From NCBI GenBank assembly GCA_963787135.1, contig CAWBBW010000010.1, positions 62,001 to 126,000 on the forward strand: 64,000 nt of DNA, read 5' to 3'. A program made the translations under genes and the position numbers. This stretch comes from Roseiarcus sp963787135 (GTDB taxonomy: Bacteria > Pseudomonadota > Alphaproteobacteria > Rhizobiales > Beijerinckiaceae). The notes beneath the pieces were generated by a model. The model did not search any database. It saw nothing but the letters and a program-made list of their open reading frames with translations, and was not told the origin of the DNA. Shown piece after piece: positions 44,155-53,658 of the stretch; position 1 is the first letter of the stretch, and each line of letters starts with the position of its first letter.

Positions 44155-45630
44155 TCATCCGTTCCAGCCCGGCGCGTCGGCGAAGGGATCGAACGCGCCT
44201 GGCGCCGGGGCGGCCCCGCGGCGCGGAACAACGAGGCATGCCAGAACGCCGGCGGCAAAGGCGGCGGCGGCGGCCATGAGCGCTTCCTCGAACAGGTCGG
44301 CCGCGCCGGGCATGCCGGTCATCGGCGCTGTCCGGACAATGACGACGGCGAACGCGCAGAGCATGCCGAGGCTTGCGGACAAGGGTCCCACGCGCGGGAC
44401 AAGCGCCAGAGCGACGACGGGCGCCGTCAGCGCCAGCGACAACGCCATGGCGGCGACCAGTGCGGTTCGCGCGTCGATGAGGCCCTCGCCGTCGCATAGG
44501 GCGCAGCCGATGACGACCACGAGCTGGACCGCGCGCATGCGCGCCAGACGCACGCTGGCCAGCGTCGGAAAGGGCTTCGGCGGAGCTGCGAGCGCGACTC
44601 CGAAGGCTCGGGAAGAACCCTGAACGCCCAAACGCGCCAGCGCCATCGCCGAGACCAGTGTCGCCGCGCCGGCGAGAGAGGCGATGACCGGGCTCAAATC
44701 GCCGGTAGCGAGCTGAACCGGGACGCCCGACAGCGCCGCTCCGGCCAACCCCGCCAGGGCCACGCCCAGAACCACCGCGACGAAGCCCGCCCTCGCCGCC
44801 GCTCGGGCGCTGCGGCTGGCGACGGCTGCGGGCTCGAGCGCAAAGAAGCCCGCGACAGCGGCCGTCGTCGCGATCAGCTTGGGCGCGCTGGCCGCGAAGG
44901 ACGCCGGGAGAAGCGCCGCATGCCAATCCGCGGGCGGCGCGCCGGGGCTCCATCCGGATGCAAACCCCAGCAGCACGATCATCGCAAGCGCGCCGCCGCT
45001 CGCCGCCGCGGTTGCAATCACGCCGGTCAATCCGCCGGGAGCGACGCTGAAAAAAAGGACCAGCGCGACGATTGCCTCGGCCCACCCGCGACTGGTCGCG
45101 AGAAGCGCCTGGGTTGCGGCGACCGCGACCTCAAAGCCGGCCAGCGCAGTCAACGCCGCAGTCGTCCAAACGACGGCTCCGGAGACCAGGCGAATCGGGG
45201 AGCGCGAAAAGCGGGTCGCGATCACGTCGGCGAGCGATGTCGCGCCGAAGCGACGCAATAAGGGTCCGAAGACCGTCGCTCCGAGCGCCAATCCGATCAG
45301 AACGCCGAGCAACGGCGGGTCGGCGAGCGAGGCGAAATCCGGGTAGAGACAGAGCGCGATTCCCGCCGCGATGGCGACCCCGCAGAGGCCGCCGTAGAAC
45401 GGCTGAACCCGGCGGCCCGCCGCCAGGAATGACCCAAGGTCGGAGTTGCGGGCGCCGAGGCCGAAAACCGTGACGCCGATCAGCGCGAGAACCGGTCCGA
45501 TCGCCCGGACGAGGCCGCCCGGGGCGCCGACGCGATCGAGCGTCACGATCGCCGCAAGGCCGAGAGCGAAGGCCGACGCGGCGAAGATCGCCAGTCCGTC
45601 GATCCGGCTGGACGGGCTTTGCAATGACAT
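44155..45630 (-). CDS. Polytopic membrane protein, divergent sodium:solute symporter-like
   Basis: A 491-aa protein with about 13 hydrophobic segments. The stretch GARNSDLGSFLAAGRRVQPF near residue 57 resembles the early motif of sodium:solute symporters (NSxxDFYVAGR), followed by YGGLCGVAIAAGIALCLYPD. Later symporter motifs are weak. The ala/gly-rich composition is extreme. Membrane transport is the best guess; the cargo is unknown. No ribosome-binding site of note. Confidence 0.55.
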   Translation of the reverse strand: MSLQSPSSRIDGLAIFAASAFALGLAAIVTLDRVGAPGGLVRAIGPVLALIGVTVFGLGARNSDLGSFLAAGRRVQPFYGGLCGVAIAAGIALCLYPDFASLADPPLLGVLIGLALGATVFGPLLRRFGATSLADVIATRFSRSPIRLVSGAVVWTTAALTALAGFEVAVAATQALLATSRGWAEAIVALVLFFSVAPGGLTGVIATAAASGGALAMIVLLGFASGWSPGAPPADWHAALLPASFAASAPKLIATTAAVAGFFALEPAAVASRSARAAARAGFVAVVLGVALAGLAGAALSGVPVQLATGDLSPVIASLAGAATLVSAMALARLGVQGSSRAFGVALAAPPKPFPTLASVRLARMRAVQLVVVIGCALCDGEGLIDARTALVAAMALSLALTAPVVALALVPRVGPLSASLGMLCAFAVVIVRTAPMTGMPGAADLFEEALMAAAAAFAAGVLACLVVPRRGAAPAPGAFDPFADAPGWNG

Positions 45631-45997
45631 GGGAAGTTCGCTGGCAGGAGGGACTTTTGGCTCTTACCGAGTTTTCGGTTCCTCAGCCACCATGGGTCGC
45701 GCTGCGCATGGGCGGCGGGATCGCGTTCAGCCGGGGCGGGGGTTGGTTCCGACATCGACGAAGGGGAGTCGACGTAATGCGGACGTCACAGACCGCGTCT
45801 GTGGACCGGAACAGGTGGTCGGGAAGCGGTCCTTTCTGCAGCTAACTTCTGCGCAGCGTAACAAATTGATTTTATCGAGCAAAAATCGCTCTGCACTTTC
45901 CCCTCGGGGTCGCACAGCTCTTACTTTTTTGTGCCGTTGATAAATTTCGCGTAATGATGAGTGGTTGCTCAATCTAATGAGCGAGTGGGAGGCGAGC
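45631..45997. other. Intergenic region at the left edge of the accessory segment
   Basis: About 370 bp. GC content drops from about 45840 rightwards, where codon use of the following genes also changes, consistent with the border of acquired DNA. No gene, attachment site or repeat recognised. Confidence 0.4.
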
Positions 45998-46492
45998 ATG
46001 GCATGGTTGGGCGCATTGGCGACCGCAATCGTTGCAGCCGTGGCCGGGATTACGGCGGCCGCAATTGCCCATTCCGCAAAAATCTCCGAGTTCCGGCAAG
46101 CGTGGATCAACGCCTTGCGAGACGACATAGCTACCTATTTCAAGGAGCTGGACGGAATTCATTTCTACGTAGGAAAATTGCTTAAAAGCACGGATAGTGC
46201 TCGTGCTGAGGAATTTGAGCAACAAAAATACGAGGCGCGCGTACGCTTGATGCTTGTCTATTACAGAATTAAGCTTCGACTTAATATGAAAGAGAGCCTG
46301 CATCGTAGTTTGATCGAAAAATTGAAAGGTTTTTGGGTGGTCGAAACGACTGTTGCCGACCAATCAAAGGTCGATGAGGCTATGATCGTAGCGCAAACCC
46401 TTCTTAAGGAGGAATGGGACGTAACTAAAGAGCTCCCGCTCTCCCGATGGTTGAAGCGCGCTCGAAAACGAGGCGACTGGGTGACCAAATGA
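45998..46492 (+). CDS. Membrane-anchored helical protein of unknown function
   Basis: A 164-aa protein: one N-terminal membrane helix (WLGALATAIVAAVAGITAAA), then a cytoplasmic, mostly helical domain starting SAKISEFRQAWINALRDDIA. Small proteins with this helix plus an FRQxWINxLRxDI segment are widespread in accessory DNA but undescribed. ATG at 45998 follows GGGAGG; alternatives at 45977 and TTG 45965. Composition is AT-richer than the neighbours. The stop overlaps the start of a second frame by 4 nt (ATGA), so it was the first gene of a coupled pair. A defence or phage-related role is possible but not shown. Confidence 0.75.
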   Translation: MAWLGALATAIVAAVAGITAAAIAHSAKISEFRQAWINALRDDIATYFKELDGIHFYVGKLLKSTDSARAEEFEQQKYEARVRLMLVYYRIKLRLNMKESLHRSLIEKLKGFWVVETTVADQSKVDEAMIVAQTLLKEEWDVTKELPLSRWLKRARKRGDWVTK

Positions 46493-46646
46493 ACTCAAAA
46501 CCATCGGAGACGGCGGGTGGTTCTTGTATGATCGAAGAAGCTCCAATCTGGAACCCCGGTGACGCCTTCGGACGGCCTGTTCGCGTTTGCCGCGATCTCT
46601 CCAAACCCACCGATTGCCGACCTGAATCTGCGCACGCGAATTTCTT
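46489..46646 (+). pseudogene. Translationally coupled partner gene, cut by the IS1182 element
   Basis: Starts at ATG 46489 inside the stop of the preceding gene and reads MNSKPSETAGGSCMIEEAPI through to ESAHANF, where the left inverted repeat of IS1182 begins. About 52 codons remain. Its continuation beyond the element at 48308 would read TYAHARKPAV and then a stop after about 35 codons, but that overlaps the next gene, so the original end is uncertain. No family recognised. Confidence 0.5.
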
Positions 46647-46666
46647 GCAGACCGTGCGAAAACTCG
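46647..46666 (+). repeat. IS1182 left terminal inverted repeat
   Basis: 20 bp, GCAGACCGTGCGAAAACTCG, exact complement of the right end. Confidence 0.93.
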
Positions 46667-46710
46667 GCCTGAGGGATTCACGAATCACTGGCGCCATATT
46701 AGAATCGGGT

Positions 46711-48141
46711 ATGGCGCACATTTCCGGCTTCGAACGCGACCAACTTCTGCTTCTGCCCGAAGCGGTGGACGATTACGTCGGCCCTGACAATCCCGTCCGC
46801 TTCATCGACGCCTTCGTCGATGGGCTCGATCTCGTCGAGGCAGGCTTCGGGCGGGTTCAGCCGAAGGCGACGGGACGGCCGGGCTACGCACCGGGCGATC
46901 TATTGAAGCTCTACGTCTACGGCTATCTCAATCGCGTGCGTTCGAGCCGGCGGTTGGAGGCCGAATGCCATCGCAACATCGAGGTCATCTGGCTGTTGCG
47001 AACGCTGAAGCCTGACTTCAAGACCATCGCCGATTTCCGCGCCGACAATCGCGCCGCCTTCAAATCGGTGTTTCGTCAATTCACGCTGCTGTGCAAGCGG
47101 CTCGACCTGTTCGGACGCGAACTGCTGGCGGTGGACGGGACCCGCATCAAGGCGGTCAACAACAAGGATCGAAATTTCACCCGCAATTCGCTGGCGAAAT
47201 TCATCAAGGCGGCCGACGAGCGGCTGGCCGATTACCTCCAGCGGCTCGACGAGGGCGACGCCGCGGAAAAGGCGACGAGCGGCGCGCGGGTGAAAAATCT
47301 CGCCGAGAAGATCGAGGGACTGCGCAAGAAGCGCGGCCAATACGACGCCATGCTGAAGCAGCTCGAACGCACGGGCGAAGACCAGATATCCCTGACCGAT
47401 CCCGACAGCCGCGCCATGGCGGCGCACACGCGCGTCGCTGTCGGCTACAACATTCAGGTCGCGGTCGACGCCAAGCACAAGCTGATCGTCGAACAGGAAG
47501 TGACCAACCAGGTCGTCGACATGGGGCTGTTGCAGGCGACTGCCGAGCCGGCGCGCGAGATCCTCGAAGTCGAGAAGATCGACGTCGTCGCCGACAAGGG
47601 TTATTTCAAGACGGAAGACATCGCCGCCTGCGAAAAGGCGGGGCTGACGCCTTATGTGCCCAGACCCCAACGCGGCTCTTCGGTCAGCAATGGCTTCTTC
47701 CGCAAGGACGAGTTCTCTTACGATCCGGAGCGGGACGCATACGCTTGCCCGGGCGGTCACGAACTGAGGCCGCTCCGCCATGGCAAGTTGCGCGAGATGA
47801 CGAAGGTCGATTACGGCAACCCGGCGGCGTGCCGCGATTGCCCGCTACGCCCGCGCTGCACGGACGCCGGCTATCGCGTCGTCTCGCGTCTCGAGCACGA
47901 GGACGCGCTCGACCGCATGGCGGCCCGCCTGAAGGCGAGGCCGGAAGTTCTCGACCGCCGTCGCGAGACGGTCGAACATCCGTTCGGCAGCATCAAGCAA
48001 TGGATAAATCAGGGCGCGTTCCTGATGCGCGGCCTGGAAAAAGTGCGCGCCGAATTCAACCTGACCGCGCTCGTCTACAATTTGCGGCGAGCACTCAATA
48101 TTCTCGGCATGGACAAGATGATGGCGGCCGTCGCCGCATGA
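46711..48141 (+). CDS. IS1182 family transposase
   Basis: A 476-aa DDE transposase. N-terminal domain (about 1-130, YLNRVRSSRRLEAECHRNI), then catalytic motifs LAVDGTRIKAVNNKDRN, VVADKGYFKTEDI and ETVEHPFGSIKQW; a Cys cluster CRDCPLRPRC precedes the last. ATG at 46711 chosen because it lies inside the element and matches family N-termini (MAHISGFERDQ); upstream in-frame codons belong to the disrupted host gene. Intact. Confidence 0.93.
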   Translation: MAHISGFERDQLLLLPEAVDDYVGPDNPVRFIDAFVDGLDLVEAGFGRVQPKATGRPGYAPGDLLKLYVYGYLNRVRSSRRLEAECHRNIEVIWLLRTLKPDFKTIADFRADNRAAFKSVFRQFTLLCKRLDLFGRELLAVDGTRIKAVNNKDRNFTRNSLAKFIKAADERLADYLQRLDEGDAAEKATSGARVKNLAEKIEGLRKKRGQYDAMLKQLERTGEDQISLTDPDSRAMAAHTRVAVGYNIQVAVDAKHKLIVEQEVTNQVVDMGLLQATAEPAREILEVEKIDVVADKGYFKTEDIAACEKAGLTPYVPRPQRGSSVSNGFFRKDEFSYDPERDAYACPGGHELRPLRHGKLREMTKVDYGNPAACRDCPLRPRCTDAGYRVVSRLEHEDALDRMAARLKARPEVLDRRRETVEHPFGSIKQWINQGAFLMRGLEKVRAEFNLTALVYNLRRALNILGMDKMMAAVAA

Positions 48142-48287
48142 CAGAGGCCAAAATCGCGTTATTTCGTGGCAAAACCGCCCATGGCGGTCCTCCCATGCCT
48201 TCCAAGAGGCCATCGGCGCGATTTCAGCCCGAAACGCGAGAAAAGCGCCGATCCGCACGCTCAGTCGTCGCATCCCGTCAACCTCGA

Positions 48288-48307
48288 CGAGTTTTCGCAC
48301 GGTCTGC
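48288..48307 (+). repeat. IS1182 right terminal inverted repeat
   Basis: 20 bp, CGAGTTTTCGCACGGTCTGC, pairing exactly with the left end. Confidence 0.93.
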
Positions 48308-48363
48308 TTGACTTACGCACATGCACGGAAGCCAGCTGTTATGAACGAGCGAGGAAATCGGGA

Positions 48364-49215
48364 ATGCCGATTATGTTCAACATGGTCCTTAAGGCCCGGG
48401 GCATCGACCCCGCAGCTGTAAGGCTTGTCCGGCATCACGACACCCGGCCCGAATGCAAGATTTCTCCCTATGGCCTGTGGCGACGAGACCCGGCGTTGCT
48501 GGAGCACTATCAGAGCATCCAAAGCAACGAGGTCTTTAAGGTTGGCAATACCCTAGCTTGCTTCGTCCGGACTCCGGGGGGCCAGACGCTGTTTGTCGGC
48601 CTCTACCGCGTAGATGGGAAGGGCGTGTCCGACGAGAGCGACGTCGATCCCTCATCCAACGTCGCATGCCCTGGCATCATTAAGTACATGATAAGCCGCG
48701 ATGATCGGCTGAAAGACTTGGCGGGTCGCCTCGTCGTCGACTGGGGAAGAGGGTACTTGGCTTGGGTGCAACTGGGCGCGAAAAACGACAAAAAAGTGCT
48801 GGAATTGCTTCGCGATCCCGATGACGAGCCGTTCCCTGGGTATTTCGCCTTCGGCTGCCGATTGAGTGAGCTGGACGACCTCCCGCCGGGGTGGATCACG
48901 CAGTTGAGCCGAGCTAAGGGCATTTACGTCCTTACCTCGCTGACAACACGGGAACATTACATCGGCTCAGCTTCAGGGCTCGGCGGCTTTTTCGGCCGTT
49001 GGCAGCAGCACGCAAGGGTGGGCGGGGACGCGGTCGCGTTCAAAGGTTTGGCTGCTTCCGAATACCGAATCAGCATCCTTCAGGTCTCAGCCGGATTCGA
49101 AACCGAGGAAGATATCATCAGGACAGAGAACGCTTGGATGGCAAAACTCCAGAGCCGCAAGATGGGGCTAAACGGCAATCCAGGAACGGCGACGCCGCCG
49201 GAGCTCGAGACTTGA
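48364..49215 (+). CDS. GIY-YIG nuclease domain protein
   Basis: A 283-aa protein. Residues about 186-270 form a GIY-YIG fold (KGIYVLTSLTTREHYIGSAS, then FGRWQQHA and a late Glu/Asn-containing segment), the core of nicking endonucleases. The N-terminal part (FNMVLKARGIDPAAVRLVRH, LWRRDPALLEHYQSIQS, GQTLFVGLYRVDG) is a conserved extension seen in accessory proteins with this architecture. ATGs at 48364 or 48373 are possible starts; GAGG is near 48350. Its upstream region was altered by the IS1182 insertion 56 bp away. A defence or DNA-processing role is plausible. Confidence 0.8.
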   Translation: MPIMFNMVLKARGIDPAAVRLVRHHDTRPECKISPYGLWRRDPALLEHYQSIQSNEVFKVGNTLACFVRTPGGQTLFVGLYRVDGKGVSDESDVDPSSNVACPGIIKYMISRDDRLKDLAGRLVVDWGRGYLAWVQLGAKNDKKVLELLRDPDDEPFPGYFAFGCRLSELDDLPPGWITQLSRAKGIYVLTSLTTREHYIGSASGLGGFFGRWQQHARVGGDAVAFKGLAASEYRISILQVSAGFETEEDIIRTENAWMAKLQSRKMGLNGNPGTATPPELET

Positions 49216-49392
49216 TTGATCGACGGAAATCCCGTTTTTTGACCTTAAATCGATCGCTATGAATTCTCGATCTCGCACCCACTAACGACCGCTTTTGTTT
49301 CGATTTGACCCGTTCGCCAAACCGCCGCGGAACGCCAGCATATTGAGCACTCCCGCCATTCAGCCGGGCACCAAACGTAGGATTTTGAGCCG

Positions 49393-50068
49393 CTAGGCCG
49401 CCTTGGCATTCCTGGGCTTGGGCGCCTTCGCGATTGCGGGGCGCGCCTCGACGTAGCCCTTCGGGCCGCACCATCCGGGCAGGTAATCGGCGTCCGGGGT
49501 CTTCGACAGAGCGAGAGCTCGCGCCAGCGCGGCGTTGAAATCGGCCTTGATCGCCTTCAGCTTGATGCGCGGGCGGAGGAAATCGGCCCAGAGGAATTCC
49601 GAGAACGGCGTCGAATCTTTCGCAAAACCGCCGATCGTGCGCAATTCGCCGGCGAGCGAGCGATAGGGATCGTCCTCCATCGACTTGACCGTCCGCGGCA
49701 GGTCGGAAAAGGGCCGCCGCCGTCCGCGGCCGTCGTAGGGGTGCGTCCAGCCATGGAAATCCATCATGTTCCAGAAATGGTCGGCGGTGAGGCGGCTGAG
49801 GTCGGCGACCACGGTCACGAACACGCTCTCCACGCCGGTCTCATAAAGGGCGCGCGCGAGATGGTGGTGATCGATGAGGTAATGGGCCCCGCCCAGACCG
49901 ACGATGGTCGGCACCATGTGCAATTCGAGGAACTGGGTCAGATCCTCGCGCTGTCTTCTGCCTCCAGGCGTCGCGCTTTTGATGGACCTCGACCATGCCG
50001 AGCGTGATCTGGGTCGGCCGAAGGCTGAGGATGGGCGTGGCATGAAGGACGGGTTCGCGAAGGGTCAT
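49393..50068 (-). pseudogene. ParB-like nuclease family protein, one-base frameshift
   Basis: From ATG 50068 the first frame gives LREPVLHATPILSLRPTQIT and VEVHQKRDAWRQKT; a second frame continues REDLTQFLELHMVPTIVGLG and GAHYLIDHHHLARAL, ending at 49393. They join around 49947-49954 if one G is removed, producing a 224-aa ParBc_2-type protein. The GAHYLIDHHH segment corresponds to the ParB/Srx catalytic-like motif. Total length is 3n+1, as one inserted base predicts. Could be a real mutation or a sequence error. Confidence 0.75.
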
Positions 50069-50255
50069 TGGAACACCGGAGGCCTCGTGGAGGCAACGTG
50101 TCGAAAAAAGTGTCTTATATGAGCGGCGTGGTCAACAGACGCGCGTGAGAACGCTGTGGAACCGCCGGCCTGGACGCGCTGTTTGCGTCATTTGACCCTC
50201 TGGTCAAATCGTGTTTTGTCGCGGCGAATATCGAAATCCCGAATATCCGACGAGA

Positions 50256-52911
50256 ATGTCCGCCATGCGTCCCGAACGCTACAACGTGCGCGAAGTCCGA
50301 GGCCAAGTGGCGAAAGGCCTGGGCGGACGCGCATGTCTTTGAGACGCGCAACGACGATCCGAGAGCCAAGTATTATGTCCTCGAGATGTTCCCGTACCCC
50401 TCGGGACGCATCCACATGGGCCATGTCCGCAACTATGCGATGGGAGACGTGGTCGCCCGCTATCGCCGCGCGCGAGGCTTTAACGTGCTGCATCCGATGG
50501 GTTGGGACGCGTTCGGCATTCCGGCGGAAAACGCAGCCATGCAGAACAACACCCATCCCGCGACCTGGACCTACGCCAATATCGACACGATGCGCGCACA
50601 ACTGCAGTCGATGGGTCTGTCGCTCGACTGGTCGCGCGAGATCGCGACCTGCGATCCGAGTTACTACAAGCACCAGCAGAAGCTGTTTCTCGACTTCCTC
50701 GCGGCCGGACTCGTCACGCGCAAGAAGTCGAAGGTGAACTGGGATCCGGTCGATCACACTGTGCTCGCCAACGAGCAGGTGATCGACGGCCTTGGCTGGA
50801 GATCCGGCGCCGTCGTCGAGCAGCGCGAGCTGACCCAATGGTTCTTGAAGATCACGGATTTCTCCGATGATCTTCTCGCGAGCCTCGACCAACTCGACCG
50901 GTGGCCGGAAAAAGTCCGGCTGATGCAGCGAAACTGGATCGGGCGCTCCGAGGGTCTGATGATCCGCTTCGTCATCGATCCCAAGTCGCTCGGGTCGCTT
51001 TCAGGCGAGCCCGATGCGAGCGAACTCGAAATCTATACGACGAGACCGGACACGCTGTTCGGCGCGAAGTTCATGGCGATCGCCCCCGATCATCCGCTCG
51101 CCGCCGCCGCCGCCCGCCGCAACCCGGAACTCGCCGCTTTCATCGACGAATGCCGCAAGGTCGGGACTTCGGTCGCGGCGATCGAGACCGCGGAGAAGAA
51201 GGGATACGACACGGGACTGCGCGCACTGCACCCGTTCGATCCCGAATGGCGGCTGCCGGTCTATGTGGCGAATTTCGTTCTAATGGAGTACGGCACAGGC
51301 GCGATCTTCGGCTGCCCGGCGCACGATCAGCGCGATCTCGACTTCGTGCATGCCTACGGACTTGGCGTAACGCCGGTTGTCTGCCCGCCGGGCGTCGACC
51401 CCGCAACCTTCACGGTGGACAGGGTCGCCTATGACGGCGCGGGGGTGATGATCAATTCCCGCTTCCTCGACGGCATGACCATCGAAGAGGCGAAGGAGGA
51501 GGTCGCCCGCCGGCTCGAGGCGGTGTCGATCGGCGACCGTGCGCAGGCCCGGCGGCAGGTCAATTACAAACTGCGCGACTGGGGTATTTCGCGGCAGCGC
51601 TACTGGGGCTGCCCGATCCCAATCATCCATTGCGAGAGCTGCGGCGTCGTGCCTGTCCCGGCTAAAGACCTGCCGGTCAGGCTGCCCGACGACGTCACGT
51701 TCGACCAGCCGGGAAATCCGCTCGATCGCCACCCGACATGGAAACACGTCGCCTGTCCGCAGTGCGGCGGCCCGGCGCGGCGCGAAACCGACACGATGGA
51801 TACGTTCGTCGATTCATCCTGGTACTTCGCCCAATTCACCGACCCGGCCAATGAATCGGCGCCGGTCGACCGGGCGGCCGCGGATCACTGGCTGGCGGTC
51901 GATCAGTATATCGGCGGAATCGAGCACGCCATCCTGCATCTGCTCTATTCGCGGTTCTTCACCCGCGCGATGCGAGAATGCGGCTACCTCGATCTCGACG
52001 AGCCCTTTGCCGGACTGTTCACGCAGGGGATGGTCGTCCACGAGACCTATCGCGACGCGGGCGGGCACTGGATCGCGCCGGCCGAAGTCCGCGTCGAGGC
52101 GGACGCGGAGGGACGCCGCGCATTCCTGGTTGCGGGCGGGGAGCCGGTCGAAATCGGGCTGACCGAGAAGATGTCGAAGTCGAAGCGCAACACGGTCGAT
52201 CCGGACGATATCATCGCGACCTATGGCGCCGACACGGCCCGGTGGTTCATGCTCTCCGATTCGCCGCCCGAGCGCGACGTGATGTGGACGGAGGCCGGCA
52301 TTCAGGGCGCCTACAAACAGACGCAGCGCCTCTGGCGGCTCATCTGTGAGATCGAGCGCGTTGTCGGTCCAGTCCGCCCCGCCATGCCCGCCGCGTTCGG
52401 CGGCGAAGCCACGCGGATCCGGCGAATCGCCCACGCCGCGCTCGCCAAGATCGAGGACGACATCGAGCGGCTGCGCTTCAACGTCTGCATCGCCACGATT
52501 TACGAATTCGCCAATGCGCTCGGCGCCGAGGTCGGGGCGATCGACGCGGTCCCGGCCGCCGACGATCTGCGCTATGCTTTCGCCGAAGCGGGCGACATTC
52601 TCGTCCATTGCTTTGCGCCGATGATGCCCCATCTCGCCGAGGAGTGCTGGGAGGTGTTGGGTCATACGTCGTTGGTCGCCCAGAGCCCCTGGCCGGTCGC
52701 TGATCGCAGCCTGATCGTTTCATCCGCGGTGACCTATGTCGCGCAGGTCAACGGCAAGAAGCGCGGCGAACTGACAATCAGCCGCAACGCCGACGCCATG
52801 GAGATCGAACGCGCCGCGCTCGCTCTCGACGGCGTCCTGCGCGCGTTGGATAATAGGCCTCCCCGCAAGGTGATTATCGTTCCCAACAGGATCGTCAATG
52901 TCGTGGTCTAG
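50256..52911 (+). CDS. leuS: Leucyl-tRNA synthetase, with an apparent one-base frameshift near the N-terminus
   Basis: Charges tRNA-Leu; essential. Class I motifs: HMGH in SGRIHMGHVRNYAMGD and KMSKS in TEKMSKSKRNTVD; CP1 editing domain between them. The long frame opens only at about 50308. The preceding 50 bases, read one frame away from ATG 50256/50265, give ERYNVREV, and removing one C from GTCCGAG at 50296-50299 joins this to EAKWRKAWADAHVFETRNDD, the normal LeuS start. Corrected length is about 880 aa. Because the enzyme is indispensable, the extra C is probably a sequence error. lptE follows. Confidence 0.9.
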
Positions 52912-52947
52912 AGCAATCTGCGATTGGGTGAAGTCGACGACGGCGCG

Positions 52948-52991
52948 CCCCCGCCCCCCTTGTGGGGGCGGGCCGGGGTGGGGGGTCGCGC
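52948..52991. repeat. GC-rich palindromic repeat, copy A
   Basis: CCCCCTTGTGGGGGCGGGCC and the following GGGGTGGGGGGTCGCGC. An inverted, slightly diverged copy lies at 53075-53112; together they flank the leuS-lptE gap. The core itself is a hairpin (CCCCC-TTGT-GGGGG). Looks like a dispersed intergenic element of the REP type. Confidence 0.7.
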
Positions 52992-53071
52992 GGACGGGGG
53001 AAGGAAACACGGCGATAAGGGTCCACATCTTTGAGCCGCAGGCGACTCCGGCTGAAGACGTCGAGATCGGC

Positions 53072-53618
53072 ATGGCGCGACCCCCCTCCCGGCCTCCCCC
53101 ACAAGGGGGGAGGAGAGTCCTCGTCGGCGCCGCGGCGCTGTTTCTCGCCGGCGGTCTGTCAGGCTGCTTTCAGCCCCTCTACAGCGAAGCGGCGCATCCG
53201 GGTCTCGTCGAGGACTTGCGCGCGATCGACGTTGCGCCGATCGACAAGCGCATTGGCCATTACCTTGCGCAAGACCTGATTGCCGACCTCAACGGGACGG
53301 GCGAGACGGCCTCGCCGGCCGAAATATCGCCTGACGGTGACGGTCTCGCTCGGAACCCAGACCCCGACCGTCAACTCGGAAATCAACGTCGCCTCTTCCG
53401 CGACGGTGACCGGAGAAGCGAGCTATACGCTGACCAAGGTCGAGGGAGGAGCGGAGGTCCTGAAGGGCAACGCCCAGGCAGCCGCAGCCTATGACCGCAG
53501 CACCCAGCAATACGCCGACATGCGCGCGGCGCGCGACGCCGAGATCCGCATTGCTCGCGCGCTTTCGTCAGAGATTTCATTGCGCCTCGCCTCGGCGCTC
53601 GCGGCGAAAAGCTCATAG
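53072..53618 (+). CDS. lptE: LPS-assembly lipoprotein LptE, with an apparent one-base frameshift
   Basis: Outer-membrane lipoprotein that plugs LptD in lipopolysaccharide export. Signal peptide and lipobox LSGCFQPLYSEAAHPGL (Cys32), then DLRAIDVAPIDKRIGHYLAQ. The frame shifts at GCCGGCC (53314-53320): removing one base joins LNGTGETAS to PKYRLTVTVSLGTQTPTVN and on to SALAAKSS at 53618, restoring a 181-aa protein. It follows leuS as in other Hyphomicrobiales, but holA, the usual next gene, is absent. The N-terminal MARPPSRPPPQGG is encoded by repeat copy B, so the true start is uncertain. Confidence 0.75.
53075..53112. repeat. GC-rich palindromic repeat, copy B (inside the lptE start)
   Basis: GACCCCCCTCCCGGCCTCCC and the following CCACAAGGGGGG, an inverted near-copy of 52948-52991. 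It codes for the first residues of LptE, so the repeat has been taken into the gene. Confidence 0.7.
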
Positions 53619-53658
53619 GCTCTTGTCGGGCCTCCGCCCGGCGCTCTAGCTTGCGGCG

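Larger units (their letters stand above)
46647..48307 (+). mobile_element. IS1182-family insertion sequence
   Basis: A 1661-bp element bounded by a perfect 20-bp terminal inverted repeat: GCAGACCGTGCGAAAACTCG at 46647-46666 and its complement at 48288-48307. It holds one intact transposase gene. No clear target duplication (left flank ends TTCTT, right flank begins TTGAC). Confidence 0.92.
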
